64,000 bases of DNA. Source: Methylococcales bacterium. GTDB taxonomy: Bacteria > Pseudomonadota > Gammaproteobacteria > Methylococcales > Methylomonadaceae. The stretch lies in NCBI GenBank assembly GCA_026399075.1, contig JAPLRR010000079.1, positions 31,580-95,579 of the forward strand, read 5' to 3'. The position numbers and the translations under genes are program-made. The notes beneath the pieces are model-generated. The model was not told the origin of the DNA. It worked only from the letters and a program-made list of their open reading frames with translations, and made no database searches. Positions 37,314 through 46,985 of this stretch are shown in pieces. Each line of letters opens with the position of its first letter. Position 1 is the stretch's first letter.

Positions 37314-38609
37314 ATGCTTCATTGGTTACAAAATATTGCCTTAAACCATTTGCCGGTTTCCCTCCTAAGGGATCAAGTGGCCAAATTATGGCCTCAAGGC
37401 AGAGAGGATAAGCAACTATTAATTGATATGTCTGTTATCTCTGAAGCAGATGCTGGCACTGGTATCCAGCGGGTGGTTCGTAATATTTATCAGGAGCTAT
37501 TGGCGGCCCCTCCTGCGGGATACAAGGTTTGTCCGGTCACAGCAACGCGTAACCAAAGTTACCAATATTTACCCGTTGATTTTCTGCAGGATTCCAGTAA
37601 GACGCGAGAGGGGTTGTTTAAAGCGCCGGTTCAGGTTTGTGGTGGTGACCTTTTCCTTGGGTTAGATCTTGCGGCGCATATCATACCCCATCATTTGGCA
37701 GACTTGTTCAGGTGGAAGCGGCAGGGCGTTCGTTTTTGTTTTTTTGTTTACGATCTCTTGCCGATTCTTGAACCTTCTTGGTTTACTCCAAAAACCGCCA
37801 ACAATTTTCGGCGTTGGTTACGGGCGTTAGCCATACTGGCTGATGATGTGGTGACTATCTCCCAAATCGTGAGAGTCGATTTCGGTGCGTGGATGCAAAA
37901 AAACTGGGGAATAAGTGAATATGATCTGCCTTGCTCCGTTATTCAACTGGGTGCAGATATTAATGCTAGCCATCCAAAAATTGATTTGTCCACATGCCTG
38001 CCACCCCAATTACTTGGGCGCAAGTTTATTTTAATGGTAGGTACAATTGAGCCGCGAAAAGGGCATGCGGATGTTTTGGATGCGTTTGACGAGTTTTGGA
38101 AAGCTGATGGTGAGGCACATTTAGTCATTGTGGGTAAGCAGGGTTGGAAGATGTTGCCTTTTTTGCAACGGCTACAAGCGCATAGCGAGACAGGTAAACG
38201 GTTGCTCTGGTTAAATGGGCCGAGTGACGAGGTGCTTCTGGCGCTCTATCAAACTTGTAGTGGACTGATTATGGGATCAAAAGGTGAGGGCTTAGGCTTG
38301 CCGCTGATAGAGGTTGCTTGCTTCAACAAGCCTGTTCTTGCTCGCGATATTCCAGTATTTAGAGAAATTGCCGGGGATAACGTGACGTTTTTCCCCAACT
38401 TATCAGCTAGTGAATTGCCAAAAATACTTACAGCTTGGATCGATAAATTAGGATTGGAGGGGAATTTGTTATCGTCAAGAACTAGCGGCATTACCTGGAA
38501 AGAAAGTTGTTTGCAATTGGTGAAAATATTGTCCGGTTCATTCCATCAACGGGAAATGCCCGTTGCGTTAACACCTATCTTGGGGCCAACGGCTCCTTTG
38601 TATAAATAG
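37314..38609 (+). CDS. Glycosyltransferase family 4 protein
   Basis: The 431-residue protein has GT-B fold. The N-terminal half begins LLIDMSVISEADAGTGIQRVVRNIY, a motif (T-G-I-Q-R-V-V-R) typical of a subgroup found in polysaccharide clusters. The C-terminal donor-binding half has FILMVGTIEPRKGH and the E-x7-E motif GEGLGLPLIEVA. It would add a sugar from a nucleotide donor to the growing polymer. It is clearly paralogous to the third module of the gene at 42589. It starts 84 bases after kpsT, the only noticeable gap in the early part of the operon. Confidence 0.88.
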   Translation: MLHWLQNIALNHLPVSLLRDQVAKLWPQGREDKQLLIDMSVISEADAGTGIQRVVRNIYQELLAAPPAGYKVCPVTATRNQSYQYLPVDFLQDSSKTREGLFKAPVQVCGGDLFLGLDLAAHIIPHHLADLFRWKRQGVRFCFFVYDLLPILEPSWFTPKTANNFRRWLRALAILADDVVTISQIVRVDFGAWMQKNWGISEYDLPCSVIQLGADINASHPKIDLSTCLPPQLLGRKFILMVGTIEPRKGHADVLDAFDEFWKADGEAHLVIVGKQGWKMLPFLQRLQAHSETGKRLLWLNGPSDEVLLALYQTCSGLIMGSKGEGLGLPLIEVACFNKPVLARDIPVFREIAGDNVTFFPNLSASELPKILTAWIDKLGLEGNLLSSRTSGITWKESCLQLVKILSGSFHQREMPVALTPILGPTAPLYK

Positions 38610-38617
38610 GGCTAGAA

Positions 38618-41600
38618 ATGACAGCAACTCTCAGTCAAGAACCAATCTTCATCCACTCCCTTTGGCGGTCGGGAAGCACTTATGTTTTTAATGCCTTTAG
38701 GCGTTCCGAAGCAGGATATTGGAGTTACCAAGAGCCCCTGAATGAAATTGCTTTACGTGCAAAAGACAACCCGGACATATTTCCAAATTTTACAAGTGAA
38801 AGCCTCGTGGTATTGCGGCATCCTGTATTGGAAAAACCTTATTTTTACGAGCTTCAGCAGACTTATCAAGCTTGGAGTGGCTTGATCGAAAAAAGCATTA
38901 TTTACGATGATTATTTTGGTGTAACAGCAGCCGAGCCATTGGAAAATTATCTCCGGGCATTGATCTCCGCAGCCCATGGGCGACCTGTTATTCAAGAATG
39001 CCGTACCTCATGCCGTATTGGGTTAATTAAGCGGTCAATAGGGGGGGTAAATATCTATTTATGGCGTAACCCTTGGGATCAGTGGTGGTCTTTTAAGCTA
39101 AATGATTATTTTGGTGCCGTCTGCCAGATCATTCTTGGCGCCCAATCCCGTCTGCCGTTTGTTGCCAAGATAAGGGAGGAAATCGGCTACAGTGAGTTTC
39201 ACCATGAGCTCCTTCAGGAGGAGTTTGGGTATTTTTTTCAACACCGTCTAACCTCCGAAAACAGCTATCTGCTTTTTTACGCCTTTTGGTGCCTTGGATT
39301 GCTTGAAGGGATGGCTTATGCGGATCACTTGCTAAACATAGATTCCTTGAGCACTTCCCAAGGTTATCGTTTAACCATCAATAAACATTTTGAAGAACTT
39401 GGGATTAATGGCGTTGATTTTTCAGATTGTAACGTACCGCAGGGTTTTTTTGATGCCAGTGATATTGACATGTTCACACGCATTGAAAATCGCGTGTATG
39501 GTTTGCTTTTGGTCAGCGGTTATTCACAGGAAACCATTGATAACATAAAGCAGCTTCGAAGTGAACATGCAGCCTCGATACAGGTTGACCCCAGTGGCTT
39601 GCAAAGGGATCTGCATCGGGCCAGAGAAATAGCCTTGCGTTTGGAAACCGATGACGCAGGCCGCGAGCAACATTTACACAATGTAATTGGTGGCTTGGAG
39701 ACCCAAGCGAAATCGCTTGAAAACGATCTCACTACTTCTAAGTTGAGTTTGGAAGGTCTAGCCGCGCAGCTTGAGAGTAAGGATACGGAAATTAGAAACG
39801 CCACCGAGACTTTGGCTTTAACTAAAAATGAGTTAAACCAGCATTTGCAATCAAGCCAAAGTTATTTGCAAGCCAGCCAACAAAGTGTGCTCGAGCTTAC
39901 CAAAAGTTATGCCGAACGTGAGTTCGCCCTTAACCAGCAAGTGCTGGCTGGAAAGGAAGAGCTTCGGCGCTTGGAGCAAGCGCAGGCGCAATTTGAAAAA
40001 AACCAGGCCGAACAAATTAGCCTTGCCCAACAGGAGCAGGAAAACCTCAAACGGACTTTGGAACAACGTGAACAGGCAATGGCAACCCAATTGCTGGCCA
40101 TGCAGCAGCAAGCCGAACGGGAGAAAGCCGGGCAGGAAAAAAGCCATAGGGAACAGGCCCAATTGTTGCAGCGCCAACAAGACGAGCGTGAGCAGATCCT
40201 CAGCCAGCAGTTGAGCGAAGCCCATGAGGAGCTCTTTAAGGTTCAGCAAGACATTATCAAGCGTGAACAGTTGCAGTCAGAACAAACCAGCCAAACTCGG
40301 CAGGAGGTGGAAACCTTGTTGCTTACCTTGGCCCGGCGGGAGCAGGAAGTTGCGGCGGAGCTTTTGGCTATCCAGCAGCAAGCGGAGCTTGACAAGGCTC
40401 AAATGGCGAAGAGCCACAGCGAGCAAACAAATGAATTACACCGCGAACACGCAGCACGGAAACAGACACTGAAGCAGCAGCTGAAGGCTGGCCAAGAGGA
40501 GTTGCGCAATTTGCAGCAAGAACACCTCAAACGTGAACACGTGTTAGCTGAACAAACGATCCAAACCCGTAAGGAATTGGAACACCTGTTAAAGGCGTTG
40601 GCCCAACGCGAGCAGGAAGTAGCCTTACAAGTGTTGGCGCTCAAAGAAGAAGCTGAAAAGGAAAAGGCTGAACAAGCCCGTATCCATGCTGAGCAAGCGC
40701 AAGTAATACAAAGCCAGCACAGTAAGCGTGAAAAGGCTTTAAACCAACAGCTGCACACAAAGCAGCAAGAAATCCGTAACTTGCAGAAAGATAGGATAAA
40801 ATATCAGCGTGAGATGATGGCGCAGTTGTTGGGCATGCAACAACAAGCTAGCCAAGAAAAGGCTGAGCAAGCCAAGATTCACGCCGCACAAATCCTAACA
40901 ATGCAGCGTGAACAAGGTCAACGTGAGCAAGCACTCAACCAAGAGCTACAAGCGGCCCAACAACAACTTCTTCGTTTAGCGCAAAGTGCGGATCTTCAGG
41001 AAAAAGAATACGCCAAGCAAGCCCAGAAAAACCAGCAGGAACAGGAAAGCCTTAAACGTAGCCTGGAGACCTTGGAACAAGAGTTGACCGCCAAAATAGC
41101 GTTTGTGCAGCAGCAAGCAGAGCTGGAAAAAGCCGAGTTGGCGCGTATCCACAGTGGACAAATTCAAGAGCTGAATGACGAACACATAAAACGCAGTCAG
41201 AATTTGACCCAGCAATTGCAGGAGAAACAAGATAAACTTCACTTGGCGGAGGAAGATCGGGTTAGGCTTGAGCAACAATTGTTTGAGCAACTCATAAAAA
41301 GCCAGCAGGAAAACGAAAGTTTCCAACAAATTCTAATCCAGCATGAGGCGGATGCGGCTTTGCAGCTATTGGAAGCCCAGCAACAAACTGACCAAGAAAA
41401 ATTTGAATTATCGCGCTGTTTCAATGAAAAGGAGCAGGTGCTCCAGCGTCAATATGGTGAGCAAGAAGCGCTTTTGCACCAGCAGTTGCAAGCCAAACAA
41501 GAAGAGCTGGCCAGTGTTGAAGGGAGCTGGATACAGCGTGAATTAGACCTAGTCAAACAAATAGCTGACTTGGAAAATGAGGTGCGGTTACTCCAGAATG

Positions 41601-42589
41601 TACAGCAAAGCCAATTGCAGCAAAATGAAGCCGAGCTCCGCATTCAACTCGATGAGCACATGCGTTTGGTTGGCGCGTTTAAATTGCTTGAGGCGCAGCT
41701 AAAAGCGGATCTTGCGACCGAAAAACAAACGAGTCTTTTGCTCCAACAAACCCTTTCCGAAGTGAACCAAAGTTTGGCCCACACCCAGGCCTCTCTTGCT
41801 TGGCGAATAATGGCGCCGATATACGTTGTGAGTCGGGCTTTGGTACCAAAAAATATTATGGCTTATGCTGCCCACATTTTAAATAGGGGAGATTTAAAGC
41901 ATCTACTTGTTAATCCAGATAAAAATTTAAATTCAATTACTCTCTGTCATACACCCATTGAGGCCATTATGCCATATACTGCCCAATCGACTTGCCCCCC
42001 CCCTGCATCTACGTTGGATGAAATGTTGGCTTATCACGACCAACAATTTATACTTTGCGCGTTTCAGACTTTGTTAGGACGAACCCCTGACCCAGAAGGT
42101 TTGGGATATTATTTGGGACGGTTACGCAATGGGGTTTCAAAAATGCGTATAGTTGCCCAACTGCGCGCTTCAGAGGAAGGTGTTGTTTATAAGTCCAATT
42201 TAAACCATTTAGATGAAGAGATTGCCCATTACCAAAGGGGGCAGTACCCAATTATTGGTGCTATCTTCCGTTGGTTTGACGGTACGGAAGGTAACCACCC
42301 TACCGAACGTAAGTTGCGTAGTCTTGAAAGTCAGCTTTACTTATTTAATGAAGCGAGCAATAGCCGATTCAATAAGCTGGAACAGTTGTTTGCTGATTTA
42401 CAGGAACTTGTTGTGCGTCAACACCAGGCTGAAATGTTGGCTCGTGTTAATGTAACTCAGATGTCCACAAATAGCTCTTCGATGTCCTCAGACTTATCAG
42501 AGGGTCTAAAGCAGCTTTCACCATGTGCCAGGGAAATTTATTATCGGCTCAAATCAACGGTGGCAATTTATTCCAAGGAGGCATTGTAA
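38618..42589 (+). CDS. Sulfotransferase-like, long coiled-coil, DUF4214 fusion protein
   Basis: The 1323-residue protein has no signal peptide. Residues about 8-300 look like a sulfotransferase fold: IFIHSLWRSGSTYVFNAF matches the 5'-phosphosulfate loop (RSGST), and NIYLWRNPWDQWWSF resembles the 3'-phosphate region. About 330-1060 is an uninterrupted Gln/Glu/Lys-rich coiled coil with loosely repeated phrases (LAQREQEVA, QQQAELEKAE). It ends in SLAWRIMAPIYVVSRAL, the S-x-x-W-R motif that closes coils in many glycan-cluster proteins. A DUF4214 domain (about 1132-1190; FQTLLGRTPDPEGLGYYLGRL) and a helical tail follow. It starts eight bases after the glycosyltransferase gene. Sulfation of the glycan is an inference. 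Confidence 0.75.
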   Translation: MTATLSQEPIFIHSLWRSGSTYVFNAFRRSEAGYWSYQEPLNEIALRAKDNPDIFPNFTSESLVVLRHPVLEKPYFYELQQTYQAWSGLIEKSIIYDDYFGVTAAEPLENYLRALISAAHGRPVIQECRTSCRIGLIKRSIGGVNIYLWRNPWDQWWSFKLNDYFGAVCQIILGAQSRLPFVAKIREEIGYSEFHHELLQEEFGYFFQHRLTSENSYLLFYAFWCLGLLEGMAYADHLLNIDSLSTSQGYRLTINKHFEELGINGVDFSDCNVPQGFFDASDIDMFTRIENRVYGLLLVSGYSQETIDNIKQLRSEHAASIQVDPSGLQRDLHRAREIALRLETDDAGREQHLHNVIGGLETQAKSLENDLTTSKLSLEGLAAQLESKDTEIRNATETLALTKNELNQHLQSSQSYLQASQQSVLELTKSYAEREFALNQQVLAGKEELRRLEQAQAQFEKNQAEQISLAQQEQENLKRTLEQREQAMATQLLAMQQQAEREKAGQEKSHREQAQLLQRQQDEREQILSQQLSEAHEELFKVQQDIIKREQLQSEQTSQTRQEVETLLLTLARREQEVAAELLAIQQQAELDKAQMAKSHSEQTNELHREHAARKQTLKQQLKAGQEELRNLQQEHLKREHVLAEQTIQTRKELEHLLKALAQREQEVALQVLALKEEAEKEKAEQARIHAEQAQVIQSQHSKREKALNQQLHTKQQEIRNLQKDRIKYQREMMAQLLGMQQQASQEKAEQAKIHAAQILTMQREQGQREQALNQELQAAQQQLLRLAQSADLQEKEYAKQAQKNQQEQESLKRSLETLEQELTAKIAFVQQQAELEKAELARIHSGQIQELNDEHIKRSQNLTQQLQEKQDKLHLAEEDRVRLEQQLFEQLIKSQQENESFQQILIQHEADAALQLLEAQQQTDQEKFELSRCFNEKEQVLQRQYGEQEALLHQQLQAKQEELASVEGSWIQRELDLVKQIADLENEVRLLQNVQQSQLQQNEAELRIQLDEHMRLVGAFKLLEAQLKADLATEKQTSLLLQQTLSEVNQSLAHTQASLAWRIMAPIYVVSRALVPKNIMAYAAHILNRGDLKHLLVNPDKNLNSITLCHTPIEAIMPYTAQSTCPPPASTLDEMLAYHDQQFILCAFQTLLGRTPDPEGLGYYLGRLRNGVSKMRIVAQLRASEEGVVYKSNLNHLDEEIAHYQRGQYPIIGAIFRWFDGTEGNHPTERKLRSLESQLYLFNEASNSRFNKLEQLFADLQELVVRQHQAEMLARVNVTQMSTNSSSMSSDLSEGLKQLSPCAREIYYRLKSTVAIYSKEAL

Positions 42590-45500
42590 TGCGTATAGTG
42601 ATTGATCTTCAAGGGGCTCAGGCAAGTAACCGCCATCGTGGGATTGGTCGATATAGCCTTTCCTTGGCTAAAGCGATTGTTGCAAATAAGGGTGAACACG
42701 AAATCATCATAGCCCTCAGCGGGCTATTTCCAGACACTATTGTTCCTATACGCGCGGAATTTGAGGGGCTCTTACCGCAAAGGAATATTTGTATATGGAA
42801 TGCACCTAAACCGGTTAATTACTTGGAGCAGGCGAACAATTGGCGGCGAAAGACTGCGGAATTAACAAGAGAGTCTTTTTTGGCGAGCTTAGAGCCGGAT
42901 ATTATTTTTGTATCCAGTCTGTTTGAAGGTTTAGTTGATGATGCTGTAATTGGTGTAGGAATTATGTCGCAGGAAATTCCTACAGCAGTTGTCTTGTATG
43001 ATTTAATTCCCCTAATCAATAGGGCGCCCTATTTGGATAATCCCTTGGTTGAGGCATGGTATGAAAATAAGCTGGGGCATTTAAGGAGGGCTGACCTACT
43101 GCTAGCCATTTCAGATTCTTCACGCCTAGAAGGTATCCATTATCTTGGTTTTCCAGCCGATCAATGTATTAATATTGGTACTGCGGCAGATGCACAATTC
43201 CATAGCATTGAAATAACTGACGCAACAAACATGTTTGTGAGGGAGCAATATGGTTTATTTCGTGAGTTTGTTATGTATACGGGCGGAATTGACCACCGTA
43301 AGAATATAGAGGGATTGATTCGAGCTTATGCAAAATTACCCTTACAACTGAGGGAAATGCATCAGTTGGTCATCGTTTGCTCGATTCAACCAGAAAGCCG
43401 CCATTTGCTTAATGAGTTAGCTGTGCAACAAGGCCTTGCTGCTGATGAAATGGTTTTGACTGGTTTTGTTTCTGAAGAGGAGCTGATTATCCTTTACCAT
43501 ATGTGTAAAGTATTTGTTTTCCCATCTTGGCATGAGGGTTTTGGGCTGCCGGTTTTAGAAGCCATGTCTTGTGGTGCTCCGGTTATTGCCGCCAATACTT
43601 CCAGTTTGCCTGAAGTGGTTGGGCTGGAAAAAGCGCTGTTTAATCCATTTGACGAAAATTCTATTGCCGATAAGTTGATTCAAGTATTGACTGACGAGGC
43701 TTTTCGTACTGAATTAATCAATCACGGAATTGAGCAGGCTAAGAAGTTTTCTTGGAATGAGAGTGCCAAAACGGCCATCAACGCTTTTGAAAAGATTCAT
43801 GCCAAAAGATTAAACACATTAAAAACCACTCCTTTACCCAAAAAAAGGCCAAGGCTGGCATTTGTATCACCTTTGCCTCCAGAACGTAGTGGCATTGCTG
43901 ACTATAGTGCTGAGCTACTTCCCGAGTTAGTGCGTCATTATGAGATTGACGTGATTGTTGAGCAAGATACGCTAACCGATACTTGGATTAAAGAGAACTG
44001 TGCAGTACGCGATTCCCGATGGCTTTTAAGCCATGCCCAACAATACGACCGTATTATATATCAATTTGGTAACTCATCCTTTCACCAGCATATGTTTGAC
44101 TTATTGTCCCTAGTGCCAGGGGTTGTGGTTTTACATGATTTTTTTATCAGTGGGATTGTTGCGCATATGGATGTGCATGGGTTCAAACCAAATTCTTGGT
44201 CCCAAGAGTTGTATTTTTCCCACGGATACAGCGCAGTACAAGAGCGATTCCATGCAACAGATACAGCTGATGTTGTTTGGAAATATCCTTGTAACAAATC
44301 AATTCTTGAGAAAGCAGTGGGGGTTATTGTCCACTCAGAAAATTCACTTAGGCTATCTAAACAATGGATAGGTGATGATTTTTCAAGGGGCTGGTCAGTT
44401 ATTCCGCATCTCAGAGTGCCAACTTTATCCTGTAAAAGGGCAGAAGCAAGGCAAGCATTAGGGATAAGTGAAGATGCTTTTTTGGTATGTAGTTTTGGCT
44501 TGTTAGGCCCACACAAGCAAAACCATCGGTTACTAAAAGCATGGTTAGAATCCACTATGCGTAAAGACCAACGATGCTTGCTTGTGTTTGTTGGCGAGAA
44601 TCACGGTGGAAATTACGGTGAGGAACTAAATTCTACGATTTTTGATAGTGGCTTAGCCGACCAAATTCGCATAACTGGTTGGACAGACATGGCAGAGTTT
44701 CGCCAGTATTTGGCGGCGGCTGATATCGGTGTACAGCTACGCACACTATCACGCGGCGAAACATCTGGAACGGTTTTGGATTGCATGAATTATGGCCTTC
44801 CCACTATTGTCAATGCTAATGGAACTATGGCCGATTTTCCTAAAGATGCAGTTTGGATGTTGCCAGATGAATTTGAAGATGCCGAATTGGTGTTTGCGCT
44901 TGATACACTTTGGATGGATGATCAAAAGCGCAGTGCTTTAAGCCAAGTTGCGCGAGAAGTGATTCTAACCAAACATGCACCAAGGTCATGTGCCAATCAA
45001 TACGGAGAAGCCATCGAGAAATTTTATCACCATGATAACAGCAATAGGGGGCTGATAAATGCCATTGCCCAGCTTGATTCAGCTCCAACTGAAGAGCAAG
45101 CTTGGTTTGGGCTTGCTCGAAACATCGATTCGAACCGGGCTACATCGTCAATAAGCCAAATTTTTGTAGATGTTTCGGAGTTGGTTCAGCGCGATGCTAA
45201 AAGTGGTATCCAGCGGGTGGTTCGAAGCATTCTTTTGGAACTCCTCAAAAATCCACCCAAAAACTATAGGATTGAGCCAGTTTATGCAACGCTTAATGAC
45301 GTAGGTTATAACTATGCGCGTAATTTCACATTGCATTTTTTGGATTGCCCTGTCCATGTTCTTGATGACGAGCCCGTTGTGGCACGAAATGGTGATATTT
45401 TTCTTGGGCTTGACTTGCAACCTCATATTATTCCAAGGCAATCGGAGTTTTATCAGCAACTGAGGAGCATTGGTGTAAAGGTTTATTTTGTTGTTTATGA

Positions 45501-46719
45501 TTTACTGCCTATAATGCTTCCTAATGTATTTCATCAGGGGGCGACTGAGGCCCATACAAATTGGCTTAATACTGTGACACAAGCGGATGGTGCTGTTTGC
45601 ATTTCGTGTGCAGTTGCTGATGAAATGGCCGATTGGATTGCGGAATTTGGCGCTTATTGCGAGTCTCCATTGAAACTTGGCTGGTTTCATTTAGGGGCTG
45701 ACGTGGCCAGATCCTTGCCTACCATGGGTTTTCCAAATGACGCGGCTAATGTGTTAAAGTCTATTGCCATGCGTCCGACGTTTTTGATGGTAGGTACTAT
45801 TGAGCCCCGTAAAGGGCAGATGCAGGCGTTATCTGCATTCGAGCTACTCTGGGAGCAAGGCGTAGATGTCAATTTGGTGATGGTTGGCAAGCAAGGATGG
45901 ATGGTTGAGAAATTAATTGACGCAATAAATCATCATCCCGAGAACTTTAGAAGGTTATTTTTGTTAGATGGTATTAGTGATGAATATCTTGAAAAAGTTT
46001 ATGCTTCTTCTAGTTGTCTAATTGCCGCTTCGGAAGGGGAAGGTTTTGGGTTGCCGTTAATAGAAGCCGCTCAGCACAAACTGCCAATCATTGCCCGAAA
46101 TATTCCTGTGTTTAAAGAAGTGGCAGGTGACTTTGCGACTTACTTTTCTGGCCTGGAAGCTGAAAATTTGGCAAATGTCGTAAAGGAATGGCTGGGGATT
46201 AATTTGGTAGGCAAAGCCCCACAAACGGAACTGATGCCTTGGTTGACTTGGGAGCAGTCTTCACACCAACTACTTGATGTGATATTGAATGATAAGTGGA
46301 TGGCATTATCAAAACCGGAGAAAGGTTACCGTTATTTTGCTTCAGATCCGCGCTACTTTTCGGCAGTCGGAAAGAAAAATGGCCTTTATTTGGAAACTAA
46401 TGGAACTGAAGGACATCTGATTTTTGGGCCTTATTTATCATTGCCTGCTGGAAGATATTGGGTTAGGCTTTACGGGCAGGTGAAGCAATTGGGTGTGCCA
46501 CCAGCTTATGCTGACTCAGTCGTTCGGCAAGGCTCGGAAGAGTTATCTATGAGTGTCCTTTCGGTAACTCATGAAACAGGCCTAATTGCCGAAATGGAGG
46601 TGCTTATTAAGTCACCTGTCACTGATTTTGAGATTAGGTTATGGGTTGCAGAAAATTCGGTTCTACGGCTTCGAAGGCTCGAAATTAGTCCTAGATCATT
46701 GTTTGAAAATATAGACTAA
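42589..46719 (+). CDS. Triple-module glycosyltransferase with C-terminal beta-sandwich domain
   Basis: The 1376-residue protein holds three GT-B/family-4 modules. Module 1 (about 1-410) starts MRIVIDLQGAQASNRHRGIGRY and has HEGFGLPVLEAMSCGAPVIA. Module 2 (about 425-800) starts RPRLAFVSPLPPERSGIADYS and has GETSGTVLDCMNYGLPTIV. Module 3 (about 855-1240) starts FVDVSELVQRDAKSGIQRVVRS and has GEGFGLPLIEAA. A beta-rich domain (about 1245-1370; HLIFGPYLSLPAGRYWVRL) ends it. The ATG overlaps the previous stop by one base and has AAGGAGG upstream; an earlier in-frame ATG at 42523 lies inside the previous gene. Several consecutive sugar transfers by one polypeptide are likely. Confidence 0.88.
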   Translation: MRIVIDLQGAQASNRHRGIGRYSLSLAKAIVANKGEHEIIIALSGLFPDTIVPIRAEFEGLLPQRNICIWNAPKPVNYLEQANNWRRKTAELTRESFLASLEPDIIFVSSLFEGLVDDAVIGVGIMSQEIPTAVVLYDLIPLINRAPYLDNPLVEAWYENKLGHLRRADLLLAISDSSRLEGIHYLGFPADQCINIGTAADAQFHSIEITDATNMFVREQYGLFREFVMYTGGIDHRKNIEGLIRAYAKLPLQLREMHQLVIVCSIQPESRHLLNELAVQQGLAADEMVLTGFVSEEELIILYHMCKVFVFPSWHEGFGLPVLEAMSCGAPVIAANTSSLPEVVGLEKALFNPFDENSIADKLIQVLTDEAFRTELINHGIEQAKKFSWNESAKTAINAFEKIHAKRLNTLKTTPLPKKRPRLAFVSPLPPERSGIADYSAELLPELVRHYEIDVIVEQDTLTDTWIKENCAVRDSRWLLSHAQQYDRIIYQFGNSSFHQHMFDLLSLVPGVVVLHDFFISGIVAHMDVHGFKPNSWSQELYFSHGYSAVQERFHATDTADVVWKYPCNKSILEKAVGVIVHSENSLRLSKQWIGDDFSRGWSVIPHLRVPTLSCKRAEARQALGISEDAFLVCSFGLLGPHKQNHRLLKAWLESTMRKDQRCLLVFVGENHGGNYGEELNSTIFDSGLADQIRITGWTDMAEFRQYLAAADIGVQLRTLSRGETSGTVLDCMNYGLPTIVNANGTMADFPKDAVWMLPDEFEDAELVFALDTLWMDDQKRSALSQVAREVILTKHAPRSCANQYGEAIEKFYHHDNSNRGLINAIAQLDSAPTEEQAWFGLARNIDSNRATSSISQIFVDVSELVQRDAKSGIQRVVRSILLELLKNPPKNYRIEPVYATLNDVGYNYARNFTLHFLDCPVHVLDDEPVVARNGDIFLGLDLQPHIIPRQSEFYQQLRSIGVKVYFVVYDLLPIMLPNVFHQGATEAHTNWLNTVTQADGAVCISCAVADEMADWIAEFGAYCESPLKLGWFHLGADVARSLPTMGFPNDAANVLKSIAMRPTFLMVGTIEPRKGQMQALSAFELLWEQGVDVNLVMVGKQGWMVEKLIDAINHHPENFRRLFLLDGISDEYLEKVYASSSCLIAASEGEGFGLPLIEAAQHKLPIIARNIPVFKEVAGDFATYFSGLEAENLANVVKEWLGINLVGKAPQTELMPWLTWEQSSHQLLDVILNDKWMALSKPEKGYRYFASDPRYFSAVGKKNGLYLETNGTEGHLIFGPYLSLPAGRYWVRLYGQVKQLGVPPAYADSVVRQGSEELSMSVLSVTHETGLIAEMEVLIKSPVTDFEIRLWVAENSVLRLRRLEISPRSLFENID

Positions 46720-46985
46720 AATAATTTTGACTAATATATTCCCGTTATGAACACTTAAATCCTCAATAAGAAGAAAATATGCGTTCAATAGTTTGCAGAT
46801 GTAAAGTTGCAAAAGTTTTTGGGTATTGGTAGTTACAATCAGTATGGGGTTTTTGCTTTTTTAAAGTTAGCCCAGAAATTATTCGAAAACTAAAGCTGCA
46901 ATAAAAACAATTAATGCTCAATAAAATTATTGATATTAACGCCCTAACATTCTAAATTTTTGATTTAACAACTGGAGAATAATAA
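46720..46985. other. AT-rich gap before the FkbM gene
   Basis: About 265 bases, very AT-rich, without any coding frame or terminator I can support. A new promoter for the methyltransferase gene is possible. Confidence 0.25.

Noticed and set aside
40100..41700. Tandem DNA repeats within the coiled-coil gene
   Set aside because: The repeated peptide phrases are loose (Gln/Glu heptads) and the DNA is not periodic, so this is a coiled-coil composition effect, not a minisatellite.
42523..42588. Earlier in-frame ATG for the triple glycosyltransferase
   Set aside because: It lies within the preceding gene; the ATG at 42589 has AAGGAGG just upstream and starts with the family motif MRIVIDLQG.
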